From: Tubiluchus corallicola
Taxonomy: Eukaryota; Priapulida; Priapulimorpha; Priapulimorphida; Tubiluchidae
Direction of reading: 5' to 3'
Assembly (NCBI GenBank): GCA_030141605.1
Contig: JAQGDQ010000001.1
Span: 2,080,501-2,144,500 of the forward strand
DNA length: 64,000 nt
In this document: piece by piece, positions 1 to 59,976 of the stretch
How positions within the stretch are numbered: position 1 is the first letter of the stretch
Layout: every line of letters begins with the position of its first letter
The notes under the pieces: generated by a model
Database searches by the model: none
What the model saw: only the letters and a program-made list of their open reading frames with translations
Told to the model about the DNA's origin: nothing
Position numbers and translations under genes: made by a program

Positions 1-489
1 CATTTGAAGAGTTAAAAATAACCATTATTCTTCATAAACAAGTTTGTATGTTGCATTATTGGTTAATACATGTAGTATTAGGCAAATGCCTAAGTTATTC
101 GGGCAGTCCAAAAATTTAAGTGGAAATCAAGCTTATTATAAATCCTGTGGAATCTTTACCCAACTATACAAACTTTCTCTACAGGGCCTTTTGTGAAAGC
201 TGCAATGCATACTAAAATTCACACTAGTATTAGATGTAACAGCAATCTCTGGACCATGATAGAAGTTGTATGGATAGACACCTATTATTATACTAGCAAA
301 GTAGTGATGTTGCAATGGCAAAATCAGTAACCTTGTGTTTTTTGCAAAATGGCACGAACGTTCTGAAATTATCCAACTGACAAATAGGACAAGCCTATCA
401 GCTCTACCATCAACTGTACCTAAACATTGTCAAAGAACATAATAAATACTGCACATTTCACTGGACAAACTTCATAGTAAACCATTCAC

Positions 490-49906
<49,417 letters not shown>

Positions 49907-50659
49907 CACTGCAACGCGCACGCCAAGTATGAAGCACTACATCTCAACTAACCCAGCTTCACTGCTCAAGAATCTAAGACGTTGACTTTCGTTGAGAGGT
50001 TCGCCAGGGATATTGGTAACTTGAAAAGTGTCTAGGATTAGCCTACAAACACTACAAACAAACAAGCGCGATGCGGTAATTAGTTAATAACTTCGCGCGG
50101 CTCACAGCATTTCATTTGTTTACAACGATTTACTAAAGCTGGGTAGGCCTATTTAGCAAAAGCTATCGCGAGTAGTTTCAATTTCTCGAGCATTAAGGCA
50201 TTATGCTCTAGGTTGTATAGATTCGTTACAAATAATTATATAACACCGTAATACAAAATACAAAGCGGCAAAACCAAAACACACATACAAATGCATACAA
50301 GTTTGCAAATAAAAAACAGATTTATTAAAAGACATAATAGTTCAAATATATTTCACACTGGAAGAAGCTTATATTGTTAATGAGTGAAGCAATGAGTTGA
50401 ATGAAGTAAAGTCTAATTCGATAATTTATTACCGATCAGTAATATATGTATGTACTTCTAGTTAACAAGAAATCACAATTAATCCAATTGGACGAGTTCA
50501 AACATTAGTTACTACATATCATGACTATGTAAACTCAGTAGAAAATATAATGAGGCATAATAGTCCCAAGTATAATAAATTGAAAAATTGTTCTCGTTAG
50601 TCATTACAAGTTAGGCCTACAACGTGAAACAAAACTGTAATACCGACCGACTATACCGC
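49907..50659. other. Spacer between the cyclase and CATSPERB
   Basis: About 750 bp that must hold the cyclase 5' region and the CATSPERB 3' end. TTTATT at about 50425 and 50321 on the plus strand gives AATAAA on the minus strand, possible CATSPERB polyadenylation signals. No TATA box is evident. Confidence 0.4.
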
Positions 50660-53600
50660 CTAATAGATATTATACTTCGACCGATTCAAAAATTGTTGGG
50701 CTGTATGATGAGCACTGTCATGCAAGTCCTTACACCTAGACCCCGACTTTTTAATTCGCGGAATGTGATGGTTAGTCAGATAAAATAAATACACTATGAA
50801 CAACACTAAACCTACCAGTATGCATACTGTTACGTCAACTAAGTGTGACAGTGGGTACTGCATTGGCACCTTCACAACAAACATTTGAAATTCAGCATTT
50901 AGCAAACAATATGACTGCCCAGGGGCCACACTGATGCGAAAATGAAACAACCCAGAACCTCTTAAACCCAAAATAACATTTTCGGGATGAAAGTGCTGTT
51001 CCTGTAAAAAATCTAGCGATTTAAAATTGCTCAGCATCCGGCTGTCTTTTTGCTTGACACGTATGCTATAGTCCTCTCTGTTGTTCAGCTCTTTGATAGA
51101 AACCATGTATGGGTACGTCATCCTAACAGGAGTGTTTTCTGACCTATGTAAAGTCACGTTTATCTCCAAATACGCGTGCTTAAACAGTATTTGTCTTACC
51201 TTTTCCTTGCAGTCTGAAAACTTTGCCAATGAAGACAGCTTCATGTAGTCTGTACATCCACATTCTTCTCTCGACTTTTTGCCTGCACACTGCTTATACT
51301 CACCCGATGTTTTGGATATGATAAACCTATCAAAATGTCTCGGTTTGCTAGGATCTGCATTATAGATATTATTACAGGTAGGTATAGCAATTCCAAATTT
51401 CGAAGGCGGACGATAATTAACTGGCAAAATCTGTAATAAATCTTTGGTGGTATTGTCGTCGGTAGAAAGAAACTGGCTGTCTGTTACTTCAGTGGCATAG
51501 TTATATTTCAGAAATTTTTGTAATGGGCATCCCGAATAGACAACGGCTGAGACGGACCCAAGTTCGCATTGCAGCGAAGCTGAAGTTAATCTGAATGTAA
51601 CAGAAGTGAAATATCGCTTCTCGTACTGCTCTTGCAAAACTACTGATACGTTATCGTAGTGGTCAACTTTGTTAACAAAAGCAGATGTTTGCAAAAAGTG
51701 AGGATTGCTTTGAGTTACCGCAACAAGAGGAATCCCCTCCCTGCTCTTATAAACACTACCCCAAGTTCTTGCGGCCAGTGACAATGTAACAAAATCGTGC
51801 GAATCCAATTCGAAAACAACCCGTTGCTTTAGTACGTCGCCTAAAATCACTTTGTGCCGACAAACGTCCTCAGATAATTTCCAAGGTTTCTCAGAAAACA
51901 CATTGCGTCGAACAGCAAAATTATAAATGAACCACTGACTTGCCACTGCTGAAATATGGGCATACGCTGGTGATGGTGAGGCAACAATGCAATGAGTGAC
52001 GTTTACTTTTTTCTTAACTAAAAACGTGGCTCTGCCTGGAAAAGCAATAGACTTTCCCTCGTCAGTGTCCAACCAGCCAGTCAGTGGATCTACCGCACCT
52101 TGTAAAGCTAGCATAAGGATTTGCTGTTCTTGCACCATCTCAATATCGTATTTTTGAGCTGGACTTTCGAAAATTGATTCATACTTAAATGGAGTTAACA
52201 CAGACACCTGTACCGAAGCCAAAAAACCACGGGCGTTGAATACTTCATACGATACATTTGTAATTAAACCAGATCCACCATTTGTCTGGGTGAATAGCTT
52301 ACCCTCGTGCCATTGCTTAAATTTTGATTCGATATTGACATCTGATGCATCTAATGGCATATGTTCGTGAAAAATTACATCAGATTCTGCATAGTATTGA
52401 AGGACCAGAGGGTGATCAAAGTATTCTTCTGATTCAGCAAAAAACTGTTCAATATTTATTTCGGAGACATTAATAACCCCATTCATTTCGAGTTTTATTT
52501 TATAAAGTTTGTCAATGGGTGAATAAAAAGGCACCACAAGTTCTGGGCTAGAGACATTTGCTGAAAGCAAATGTTCTGGTATCTTGACCATTCTTGGTAT
52601 TCCAACTTTACCGTATACTAGCCCACCTCTTCTTGTCGTCATGATAACTAACCCATGTTTATTTACTTCCGCATTTACGACATGGTCGTTTTCCAGTGCA
52701 ACTATTCTTTGGAATGAGTTGCCACCATCTATCGACAACCAAACTGAGTTTCCAAATGCAAAGAAATCATTGGACCTCGTGTGAAAAATAATTCCATTAA
52801 TTTCTTCTTTGGGAGGAAAAACGAAATGTGAAACATGTGAATTATTAACTAAATTAATATTAGTATCGAGTCTATGTATGGATACATGTAGCCTGTTGTC
52901 TGTAGGAGGTTGGTACATTAATATTAAACTGCTTGTAGGATGATTGTATCCTATTTCACGAAGAACCGAGTGCTCTGGTAAAGAAAAAGTCTGCACAGAT
53001 TTCCATTTCTTAAAAGGATCAACACCGTACATGCCAGAAAAGATCCAGTTTGTCTCATTCAACGAAGTGCCCCCGTAGATAACAGAAACCAGATCTTTTG
53101 TGTAAATCTCGTGTTGCCTGTCCATGCAAAACGGAGTGTGATTTAAAACAAACTTTTCTTCAGAACCATCAAATACAGATTCCAGTGGTGTGCCACTGAA
53201 TGGATTTACTATCGAGAAAATTAAGTTATTAGATTCATACTTTGTTAAGTGTTGGCTTATAAACAAGCCCACATTTGTCAGTAATATCAGGGCAAAATTA
53301 GTAATATATCCGTCAAGTAGGGCGATTTCAGGGCAAGCATGCCCTTTCCCGCCATAGCAAATGCCACCCAAATACGCAGTGAGGTTGTACCACATAGTAT
53401 TATTCTCACTAAATGCTCCCCTTGTCAATGCCACGTAAACTCCTGGTGATGTGGGTGTAGTCTGCAACAAAAGCATAGCAACATCTTCTGCACAAGGACT
53501 ATGTATCACCTTTATACCTTTACTTGATTTGACAATTGTTGAAGGTCCAATTGGCTGCCCTGGTACTGGAAACTCAAGCTGCAAAATTGGTTCTGTTAAC

Positions 53601-54079
53601 ACGTCTAACAAAGTCCCAGTTGCATCGTAGCTGCCATGACTGTGCAAAACAGATACACCAATGTCCCACTGACTGTACTTGGTAGAACTCGGTTGACGTT
53701 CTCCTGTGATATTCTCTCTGGTCAGAATTAATTTCCAATAGTACTGTCCTTCACGTGCTGTAGCAAATCTGAACTCTTTTCGCCATGTTGAATTCCAGAC
53801 ATGTAGAACTGGAGCAATTCCAGTAAAATCATATTCTCTGTATAAAGCAGCTCTGGAATAATTAGTATCGTTTGCTGAATTATAGACCTGACAGTACACA
53901 GGCGTTATTTTCTCCTGGAGGAAGATTCTATTGTTTAACGATTCTTTAAAGAAATCTGGAGATGACTGTATATGGAACTTCACTTTCTTTTTAAGATATG
54001 AAGAGTTACTCTTAACAAAAACCAGCACAATAATATAGGTAGCATATTTGCAATAAGACGTAGTACTAAAAAACACCAT
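50660..54079 (-). CDS. CATSPERB: CatSper channel auxiliary subunit beta-like, full length and intronless
   Basis: Accessory subunit of the CatSper sperm-flagellum Ca2+ channel, forming part of its extracellular canopy. The 1139-residue frame has an N-terminal signal/anchor (hydrophobic YIIVLVFV near residues 15-22), a large glycosylation-rich ectodomain and one C-terminal helix (about 1080-1101, VDVTVCILVGLVLFIVYLFY) followed by a 38-residue tail. The membrane-proximal part is diagnostic of CatSper beta: EECGCTDYMK at about 938, KFSDCKEKV, YMVSIKELNNR and SGLFHFRISV. Vertebrate CatSper beta is of similar length (about 1100 residues) but encoded by many exons; here there is none interrupting. 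Start is ATG 54077-54079; the frame begins at a GTG 12 bp further up, preceded by a stop. A perfect CRE lies 35 bp upstream. The gene sits head-to-tail upstream of the adenylyl cyclase. Identification rests on recalled family motifs. Confidence 0.88.
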   Translation of the reverse strand: MVFFSTTSYCKYATYIIVLVFVKSNSSYLKKKVKFHIQSSPDFFKESLNNRIFLQEKITPVYCQVYNSANDTNYSRAALYREYDFTGIAPVLHVWNSTWRKEFRFATAREGQYYWKLILTRENITGERQPSSTKYSQWDIGVSVLHSHGSYDATGTLLDVLTEPILQLEFPVPGQPIGPSTIVKSSKGIKVIHSPCAEDVAMLLLQTTPTSPGVYVALTRGAFSENNTMWYNLTAYLGGICYGGKGHACPEIALLDGYITNFALILLTNVGLFISQHLTKYESNNLIFSIVNPFSGTPLESVFDGSEEKFVLNHTPFCMDRQHEIYTKDLVSVIYGGTSLNETNWIFSGMYGVDPFKKWKSVQTFSLPEHSVLREIGYNHPTSSLILMYQPPTDNRLHVSIHRLDTNINLVNNSHVSHFVFPPKEEINGIIFHTRSNDFFAFGNSVWLSIDGGNSFQRIVALENDHVVNAEVNKHGLVIMTTRRGGLVYGKVGIPRMVKIPEHLLSANVSSPELVVPFYSPIDKLYKIKLEMNGVINVSEINIEQFFAESEEYFDHPLVLQYYAESDVIFHEHMPLDASDVNIESKFKQWHEGKLFTQTNGGSGLITNVSYEVFNARGFLASVQVSVLTPFKYESIFESPAQKYDIEMVQEQQILMLALQGAVDPLTGWLDTDEGKSIAFPGRATFLVKKKVNVTHCIVASPSPAYAHISAVASQWFIYNFAVRRNVFSEKPWKLSEDVCRHKVILGDVLKQRVVFELDSHDFVTLSLAARTWGSVYKSREGIPLVAVTQSNPHFLQTSAFVNKVDHYDNVSVVLQEQYEKRYFTSVTFRLTSASLQCELGSVSAVVYSGCPLQKFLKYNYATEVTDSQFLSTDDNTTKDLLQILPVNYRPPSKFGIAIPTCNNIYNADPSKPRHFDRFIISKTSGEYKQCAGKKSREECGCTDYMKLSSLAKFSDCKEKVRQILFKHAYLEINVTLHRSENTPVRMTYPYMVSIKELNNREDYSIRVKQKDSRMLSNFKSLDFLQEQHFHPENVILGLRGSGLFHFRISVAPGQSYCLLNAEFQMFVVKVPMQYPLSHLVDVTVCILVGLVLFIVYLFYLTNHHIPRIKKSGSRCKDLHDSAHHTAQQFLNRSKYNIY

Positions 54080-54113
54080 CTTTACATTCACTCACAACAA
54101 TCTCAATAGCCGT

Positions 54114-54121
54114 TGACGTCA
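54114..54121. promoter_or_regulatory. Perfect CRE octamer TGACGTCA upstream of CATSPERB
   Basis: Palindromic CREB/CREM/ATF binding sequence 35 bp before the CATSPERB ATG. In mammals such sites drive post-meiotic germ-cell genes through CREM. Function here is inferred from position only. Confidence 0.45.
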
Positions 54122-54279
54122 CAAGTAAAAAATTCTAACAATAAACAATGACAAAATAAAGTGCAGTACAAAACAATCTTTAGGCCTACATTGCTTTTTC
54201 CATCGCATATATTAATTCTACTGGTATGGGCTTAATATATTTACATATATATATAAGATACGAGGCTACAGCTCCGACG

Positions 54280-54720
54280 ACGGCACCATTTGCGGCGATC
54301 TATATGTCAAACGAAGGGTCTCGATCTAGTGTCGTGCCATTGGGGGTTTAATTTTCGAATTGGGTCCTCCTCGAGAAACGGTGAGAAAAAAAACTACAAA
54401 AATGGCCATTTTTCAGCCGTTTTTTTCCAAAATTATACATCTGAGATCTGAAGAACGGGAACGGGCCGAGGGTGGTGCTGGCTATGGATAGATGACCCGT
54501 TCAGTGGTGGGTGTAATAGGCGTATTTAGAATTTGCGAGAGGGCCACGGCGTCCCGTAACGGACGTTTTCCCGGACCCAACCTCCGATTTTTTCGAAATT
54601 TTGACCAAACAGCATGCGGAAAAAACGTTCTAGCTGCGCCTGGTGGGACTCTCGAAAAGAGATATATAGCTCTTTAGAAAGAGGAAGCACAGGGCTACAC
54701 GAAGATGTGGGCTACATTGT
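54280..54720. other. GC-richer island upstream of CATSPERB, nature unknown
   Basis: Clearly richer in CpG than its surroundings, with an AAAATGGCCATTTT palindrome at about 54400. No open frame of note. It could be a repeat fragment or a regulatory region. Confidence 0.35.
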
Positions 54721-55289
54721 AGGACACGTCCACCAAAAGGAATGCCGACGAGTTAATTACAAGTTCTATTTTTGGCAATTTTCGCTTGGAAAACTGCTGA
54801 CGCAAAGCCATTGTTCTGACGTCATCCATTATACTCTGCCTATAACTTTTATTCAGTAAAAGCTGCTGCTGCTGGCTTTGCGTTATAACTTATAAGTGAG
54901 GACTATGTAGGATGTTCGCGTATTATTGATTATAAGTGTATTTATACGCAATTTTTGCGGGGCCTTTGCTAGTATAACATAATAATTCTGCTGTTATATA
55001 TTTACGTAACATAGATTTATACGATGGGTTGTTATTGATATAATAAAACAAAAATAAATTTTTTAACTCAAAATTTCGACTTTATAACTAAAAATGTCAG
55101 GTTTGTAACTTGAAGTTTCGATTTAACAACCGCCACGAGAGACTGTAACTGTTGTACGTGAAAGTCGTGGGGGCATGTTAGTTATTGAAGTATTACTGTA
55201 TTGATACGTGCGAATGAAGGAAAGTTTGGTACTGACAAAATATGGCACTAGGAATTTTTAGTACGTGCTAATTCTGATACAGGTATATT

Positions 55290-55685
55290 CAGGGCCTATT
55301 TCAACGGGGGGAAGTGGGGATACTTCCCCGGGGCCTCACCCTCCAGGGGGGCCTCGCACCAAGGTAACATTTTTTGCTTTATGCGAACATACTGCCTCCT
55401 CTCTCCCTCTCTCTCTCTTGCTGCACGCGCGCCGTTTGCCAGTATTGACAAGTATTAAGGACTGGTCCTGAGAATAAAGCAGTGTGTCTTTCAATTGTTC
55501 TTTTCTTTAACAACTGTATAACTCCATATTTTCTCTTCGAAAATGCTTCTCCGGCGTTCCAGCAGTTCAAAAATTTTCTGGGCGCCAACCACGGTAGCCC
55601 CCGCCCCCGGCACTTGACCCCCTCCCCTGATGGGGCGTCACACGCCCCACTTCCCCGGGCCTCGCCTAAGCTGAAATAGGCCCTG
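55290..55685. mobile_element. hAT-type MITE with 8-bp target-site duplication, inside foldback family 3
   Basis: 396 bp with matching 14-bp ends CAGGGCCTATTTCA (left) and its complement at the right; both flanks are GGTATATT (55282-55289, 55686-55693). GC-rich subterminal CTTCCCCGGGGCCTC near the left is mirrored at the right. No coding capacity seen. A different family from the MITE at 36777. Confidence 0.9.
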
Positions 55686-56179
55686 GGTATATTCGGTACT
55701 ATGACCTTCAGGTACAAGGAATTTTTGGTACTAGGAAAATCTGGTATGGGGAATGTTTGGTATGGGGAATGGGGAATGGGGAAGAAAATATGGTACCACG
55801 ATTGTTTAGTACCAAGAAATATTGGAACAAGGAACTTTTGGCAATAGGGAAATATGGTACGAAGTAAACTTCGCACTAGGAAAGTTTGGTACTGGAAAAT
55901 TTGGTACTGAACAGCATTTCTATATATCAGTGTAAAATAAATCTTTCTACTGGAAAATAGGAAAGTTTTCCTGTAGGGAAGTTTATCCAGAAGGGGGGAA
56001 ATTCGGTACCAACAAGTCAAGAACTGCTAACTAACATTTGCGTTTTACAAAGTTTTGCCAAATTTCAAAAAATAATGAGTATTATTTATTCCCACTAGCC
56101 AAGTCCTGCAAAAGCATTTTGCATAAAATCGGAACTAAATTTAAATCATTGCAATTATCGATAGTACCGCAAATGTGCA

Positions 56180-56700
56180 GGTTGTGTCGTGCCAGCAGTA
56201 ACCATACACGCAGTAGTAATCACTGTCACTCTCGCTGCTACTACAATTGTCATAATCATTGTCACGGTCAACAACATTATCTGTGCCATCTTTGCCATAA
56301 TCATCACTGTTATCATCGCCATTATTATTACCATCATCACCATTGTCATTCGTCATCATCATCATCAACGTTAATGTCATCACTACCATTGCAGTCACCA
56401 TCAGCCATCTCTGTGTATTGGGTTCGTCAGCAGCAGCAACAACAGTAACAGTGGTGATGGCGTTGATGATTATGATGTTGGTACCCACCACTATGACTAC
56501 CAACCACTGTCACCGCCTCAACTGCCAACAATAACATCATCAGTAACAACAAGAATGGCAACGGTAACAACAACAACAACATCAACAATGGCAACAGTGG
56601 CTATAACAACCGCAATAGCGGTAACAGTAACAGCAACAGCAACAAAACAGCAAAATTAACAATGGCAACAGCAATAATAATGACTAACAAACAAAAACAA
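56180..56700 (+). repeat. CAT/CAC/CAA trinucleotide-rich DNA
   Basis: Imperfect ATC/ACC then CAA/CAG triplets, the middle part of foldback family 3. Open frames here (His-, Asn- or Thr-rich) are compositional. Confidence 0.85.
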
Positions 56701-57041
56701 TTGCAACAATATGAACCTCTATAACTTGTTCAAGTAGTTTATATAAAAGATAATTTCATAGTACAAATCGTTGTCTGCATCAAATTTACTTAATAGTACT
56801 TTTCAGTACAAACGTTCCTAGTTGTACCACACTTGCTCCGTACCACTTTTACCTTGTACTATATTTACTTATACACCAATAATGCTTAACAAAACTTCGC
56901 CAGTACTGTATTTACTAGGACTATAATTTTTCTGTCCCAAGTACCAAAATTTCCGCGTACCAAAATTTCCAGGACCAAATTTACCTGTACCAAACTGATT
57001 AGTACCAATCTTATCGCGCACCCTTTTGTACGCCATGTTGA

Positions 57042-57187
57042 TTACTGTGCCTGGTGAGTGGAGCTCGACACTCTCAAACCCTGGACAGTGTCGCGCTCTT
57101 GGTTTGGAACATTAAGCGTTGGCACTGCACCGGCTGTTGTAGATTTGCCGGTGAGAATCACCATGAATTCGGGCGATAGCATCACTG
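57042..57187 (-). CDS. Candidate terminal coding exon
   Basis: On the minus strand a pyrimidine-rich tract and TTTGCAG precede an open frame of about 48 codons (VMLSPEFMVILTGKSTTAGA...) ending at a TAA. It is more GC-rich than its surroundings. No partner exon or family seen. Confidence 0.2.
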
Positions 57188-57469
57188 CAAAGTACAAAAA
57201 AACTGTGATTACAATTAAATTTACAACCATTACTGTCTTACAGTGGTATCCCCATATATGTTATAGCATAATTGCTTCAATAATATAGTTAAAGGGTCAG
57301 AATGTCTTTAAGCTTCTTTAAACTATATATTTTATAAAAGAATAAACATAAGCAGCTACCTACACAAGCAGTTGATGTATGAGCAGCAGGTGTGAATAGG
57401 TCATCCGCCTTCCAAATTGAGTTACGAAACGTGATATTCCTACGTGTTCCTACAGCCCTACACCACTGG

Positions 57470-57698
57470 CACTACTCCAACGAGTTATTGCATAATCGGT
57501 TAGAATGTTACTACTTTATGGGTTTTTGTGGTGTTACAATATGCGTTAAACTTTGAGTTATTAGATTTCGCGTTGTGAGTATCTTACATTGTGCATTAGT
57601 TTTTTATTACATTATCGGTCAGTTATAACATTGTGCATGCGTTGATTTTTATTACGTTATGCGTTAAATTTTTTCCTGATTACATTATCAGTTGTAAC
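57470..57698. mobile_element. Solo right end of foldback family 2
   Basis: The same order of words as 19380-19582 (TTTTTGTGGTGTTACAATATGCG, broken here at 57527 onward, to ATTACATTATCAGTTGTAAC), with no left partner seen nearby. Also shares CACAGCCCTACA-like sequence just before it. Confidence 0.65.
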
Positions 57699-57699
57699 A

Positions 57700-59430
57700 A
57701 GGGTAAAAAAGAAAAAAGATGCCAAAATCGACATTTTTATCACCCTTTTTGCGAAAGAGTGTGAGAAAATACAAACACACTAGAATCAAGCCTGAAGCAG
57801 TTGAACAGTCCACTCGATTGTGCAGTATGCCTATATACTTGAACTTCGTGAAACGTCTACGGCATCCTGCAGTCAGCACAAATACGGCTACTCGGTTTTG
57901 TGAAATTTTACATAAACAACGTTTAAACAAAAGGTTTTTGCGACTATTTGGAATCCAAAAAATAGAAATATAATAAACGAAAAAAGGAGGTACAGCGAAA
58001 ATTCATTTTTCAAAAAGCCTGGGACACACGTATGTAATTCGGCTTGAATTTGGTGATTTCCCGCTCAAAAATCACAAAAGGTCTATAGAGGGCCTAACCC
58101 GATGTTGTTGCAGGCTTGCAGCATTCACTATGTCTGATAAGCAAAACACCGCAAGAAATATTCGCGTCGCGTAAAATCGCTATTGAGTATTATAGTTTTT
58201 GTCATGTTACAGTTTGCACAGTTTTGACTTTGCACAAAGTGTTCTTACAGCTAATTAACACTATCATTTACAGAGTCCAAGAGTATTATTAAAGTGGAAC
58301 CTGGATTAGTTTTTTTTAACTCCAGGCGAACATCTCTGGAATTCTTCTTAAATTGTGTACTAACAATCCCTACTCCCAAGGCATCCTACACAAACTGTCG
58401 CTCCCGTCTCTCCTCAAATGGCGATTTTAGGCGTTGCTGTAACATGTGCATTTGTTTCAAATAGCTTCAAAAGCGCTTTTATCACACTGGTTTTACTTAA
58501 ATTAATGATATCAGTAGGTTATTCATCAACCTCTTGCTGCGGCAGAAAATATCAATTATTTACGTTGCATAATGATAATAATACCTAATAGCCTGGTCAG
58601 GTATTGGTGCACTTATGCTTGGAAATTTAAATTGCAGAAAAATTGATAGATTTACTATTAGCAATCATCACGCACAGTAGAGATAACGTTATTGTTATTG
58701 TTCAAATTTATTATCAAATTTCTATGAACATATATGTCTATACAAATAAATGATTTATCATCATCACCATCATGATCATCATCACCATCATCATCATCAT
58801 CACCATCATCACTTTCTTTTTATTTCGTCAGCCTCATAATCATTTCTGCATAAAGGATATACTTGCATTAGTTTGCTTGCATATTTTTATGCATAATTGC
58901 TTAAAAATGGGATAAATGTACAAAATACGCGGCTATTGACCTTTCTGATCTTTCTTTCTTCTCGCCTACTTGATGCTGTTTGAGAGAAAGTTCTTGGTTG
59001 AATAACTGACTGATATGTACAACCATAAACTCTGGCATAATTCAATAAATTAAAACCAGACCACCAGAAACAATTTAAAATAAATGACCTATTCTAACTA
59101 AGCACTTTCTTTTATCATACATTTTTTTCGCGTTACATGAGGAATTTAATGCTACAACAGTGGCTCAGAATTGCAGAATAATACACCAATAGGCCATCAT
59201 CAACTGTCAACAGCGATGATGACGACAACCAACGTACAAGCGTAACGACGCCAGTGACAGTAAGACTTACGCTGTGTCTTAAACATTGATTTAAAAAGCT
59301 ATTTTTGCTAAAAACCAATGTATTATTGCATTTCATCAATGCGAAACGGTCACTGAACTACAACTGGCTACTGGTACGTCAAGAACCGGTGTGTGACTTA
59401 CTGCCTAGCACTCATCGTTGAAAGGATGAT
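57700..59430. other. Intergenic spacer before the sulfotransferase
   Basis: Contains an unrecognised 84-codon plus-strand frame (57719-57973) and the ATC microsatellite. Nothing else I can support. Confidence 0.4.
58758..58812 (+). repeat. (ATC)n microsatellite
   Basis: About 55 bp of ATC/ACC triplets in the intergenic spacer. Confidence 0.95.
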
Positions 59431-59433
59431 TAT

Positions 59434-59691
59434 TGCCGTTAAGCACGCGTGAATTCCTACCCGAATACAATCAGTCTCATATGCTTTAGCCTGTTCTTCA
59501 TTACGGTGTTAGTATTCGCAAAACGTCATAAAACTATCTCATAGCAAAATACTTTGAACTAATATGTTACAACATTGTGAGCGTGATTTTTGTAAACAAT
59601 CATAGGCGCGCTGTGGACATTTTTGCCTGTAATTATTTCTATTCATTTTCGTTGTTGCTGTTTTAACAAAGTGGTGTAGTTATGACTAGTC
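59434..59691 (+). repeat. Tandem duplication upstream of the sulfotransferase, distal copy
   Basis: About 258 bp, from TGCCGTTAAGCACG to GTAGTTATGACTAGTC. The proximal copy starts about 277 bp later and is roughly 85-90% identical by eye. This copy is followed by a 19-bp spacer. Confidence 0.85.
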
Positions 59692-59710
59692 TATAAATTG
59701 TTACCGTTAC

Positions 59711-59970
59711 TGCCGTTAAGCACGTATGAATTCTACTCGAATACAATGCAATTTCAGCCTCACATACTTTAACCTGTTCTTCATTACGGTGTTAGTATTG
59801 GCAAAACGTCATAAAACTCTTCGCGAAATTCTTTGAACTAATATGTTGCAACATTGCAAGCATGATTTTGGTAAACAATCATAGGTGCACTGTGGACATT
59901 TTTGCCTGTAATTATTTCTATTCATTTTCGTTTTTGCTGTTTTAACGAAGTGGTGTAGTTATGACTAGTC
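59711..59970 (+). repeat. Tandem duplication upstream of the sulfotransferase, proximal copy
   Basis: Second copy of the 260-bp unit; it ends 6 bp before the sulfotransferase ATG, so it must hold its 5' UTR and probably its promoter. An ATG at 59961 inside the copy opens a short frame that runs past the true start and stops near 60092. Confidence 0.85.
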
Positions 59971-59976
59971 AGCATA

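Larger units (their letters stand above)
55205..57030. mobile_element. Foldback-like element, family 3, with nested MITE
   Basis: Left end (55205-55285 and 55690-56015): imperfect tandem units like TTTGGTACTAGGAAAA. Right end (56790-57030): the inverse, CCAAATTT with GTACCA words. The middle is CAT/CAA-type trinucleotide DNA. The left array is split by the hAT MITE 55290-55685. Confidence 0.6.

Noticed and set aside
49907-50659. Bicistronic CATSPERB-cyclase transcription unit
   Set aside because: The gap is long enough for separate ends, has possible polyadenylation signals, and no trans-splicing signal is evident.
56038-56534. Overlapping His-, Asn-, Val- and Met-rich frames
   Set aside because: CAT/CAA triplet DNA; all frames on both strands look alike.
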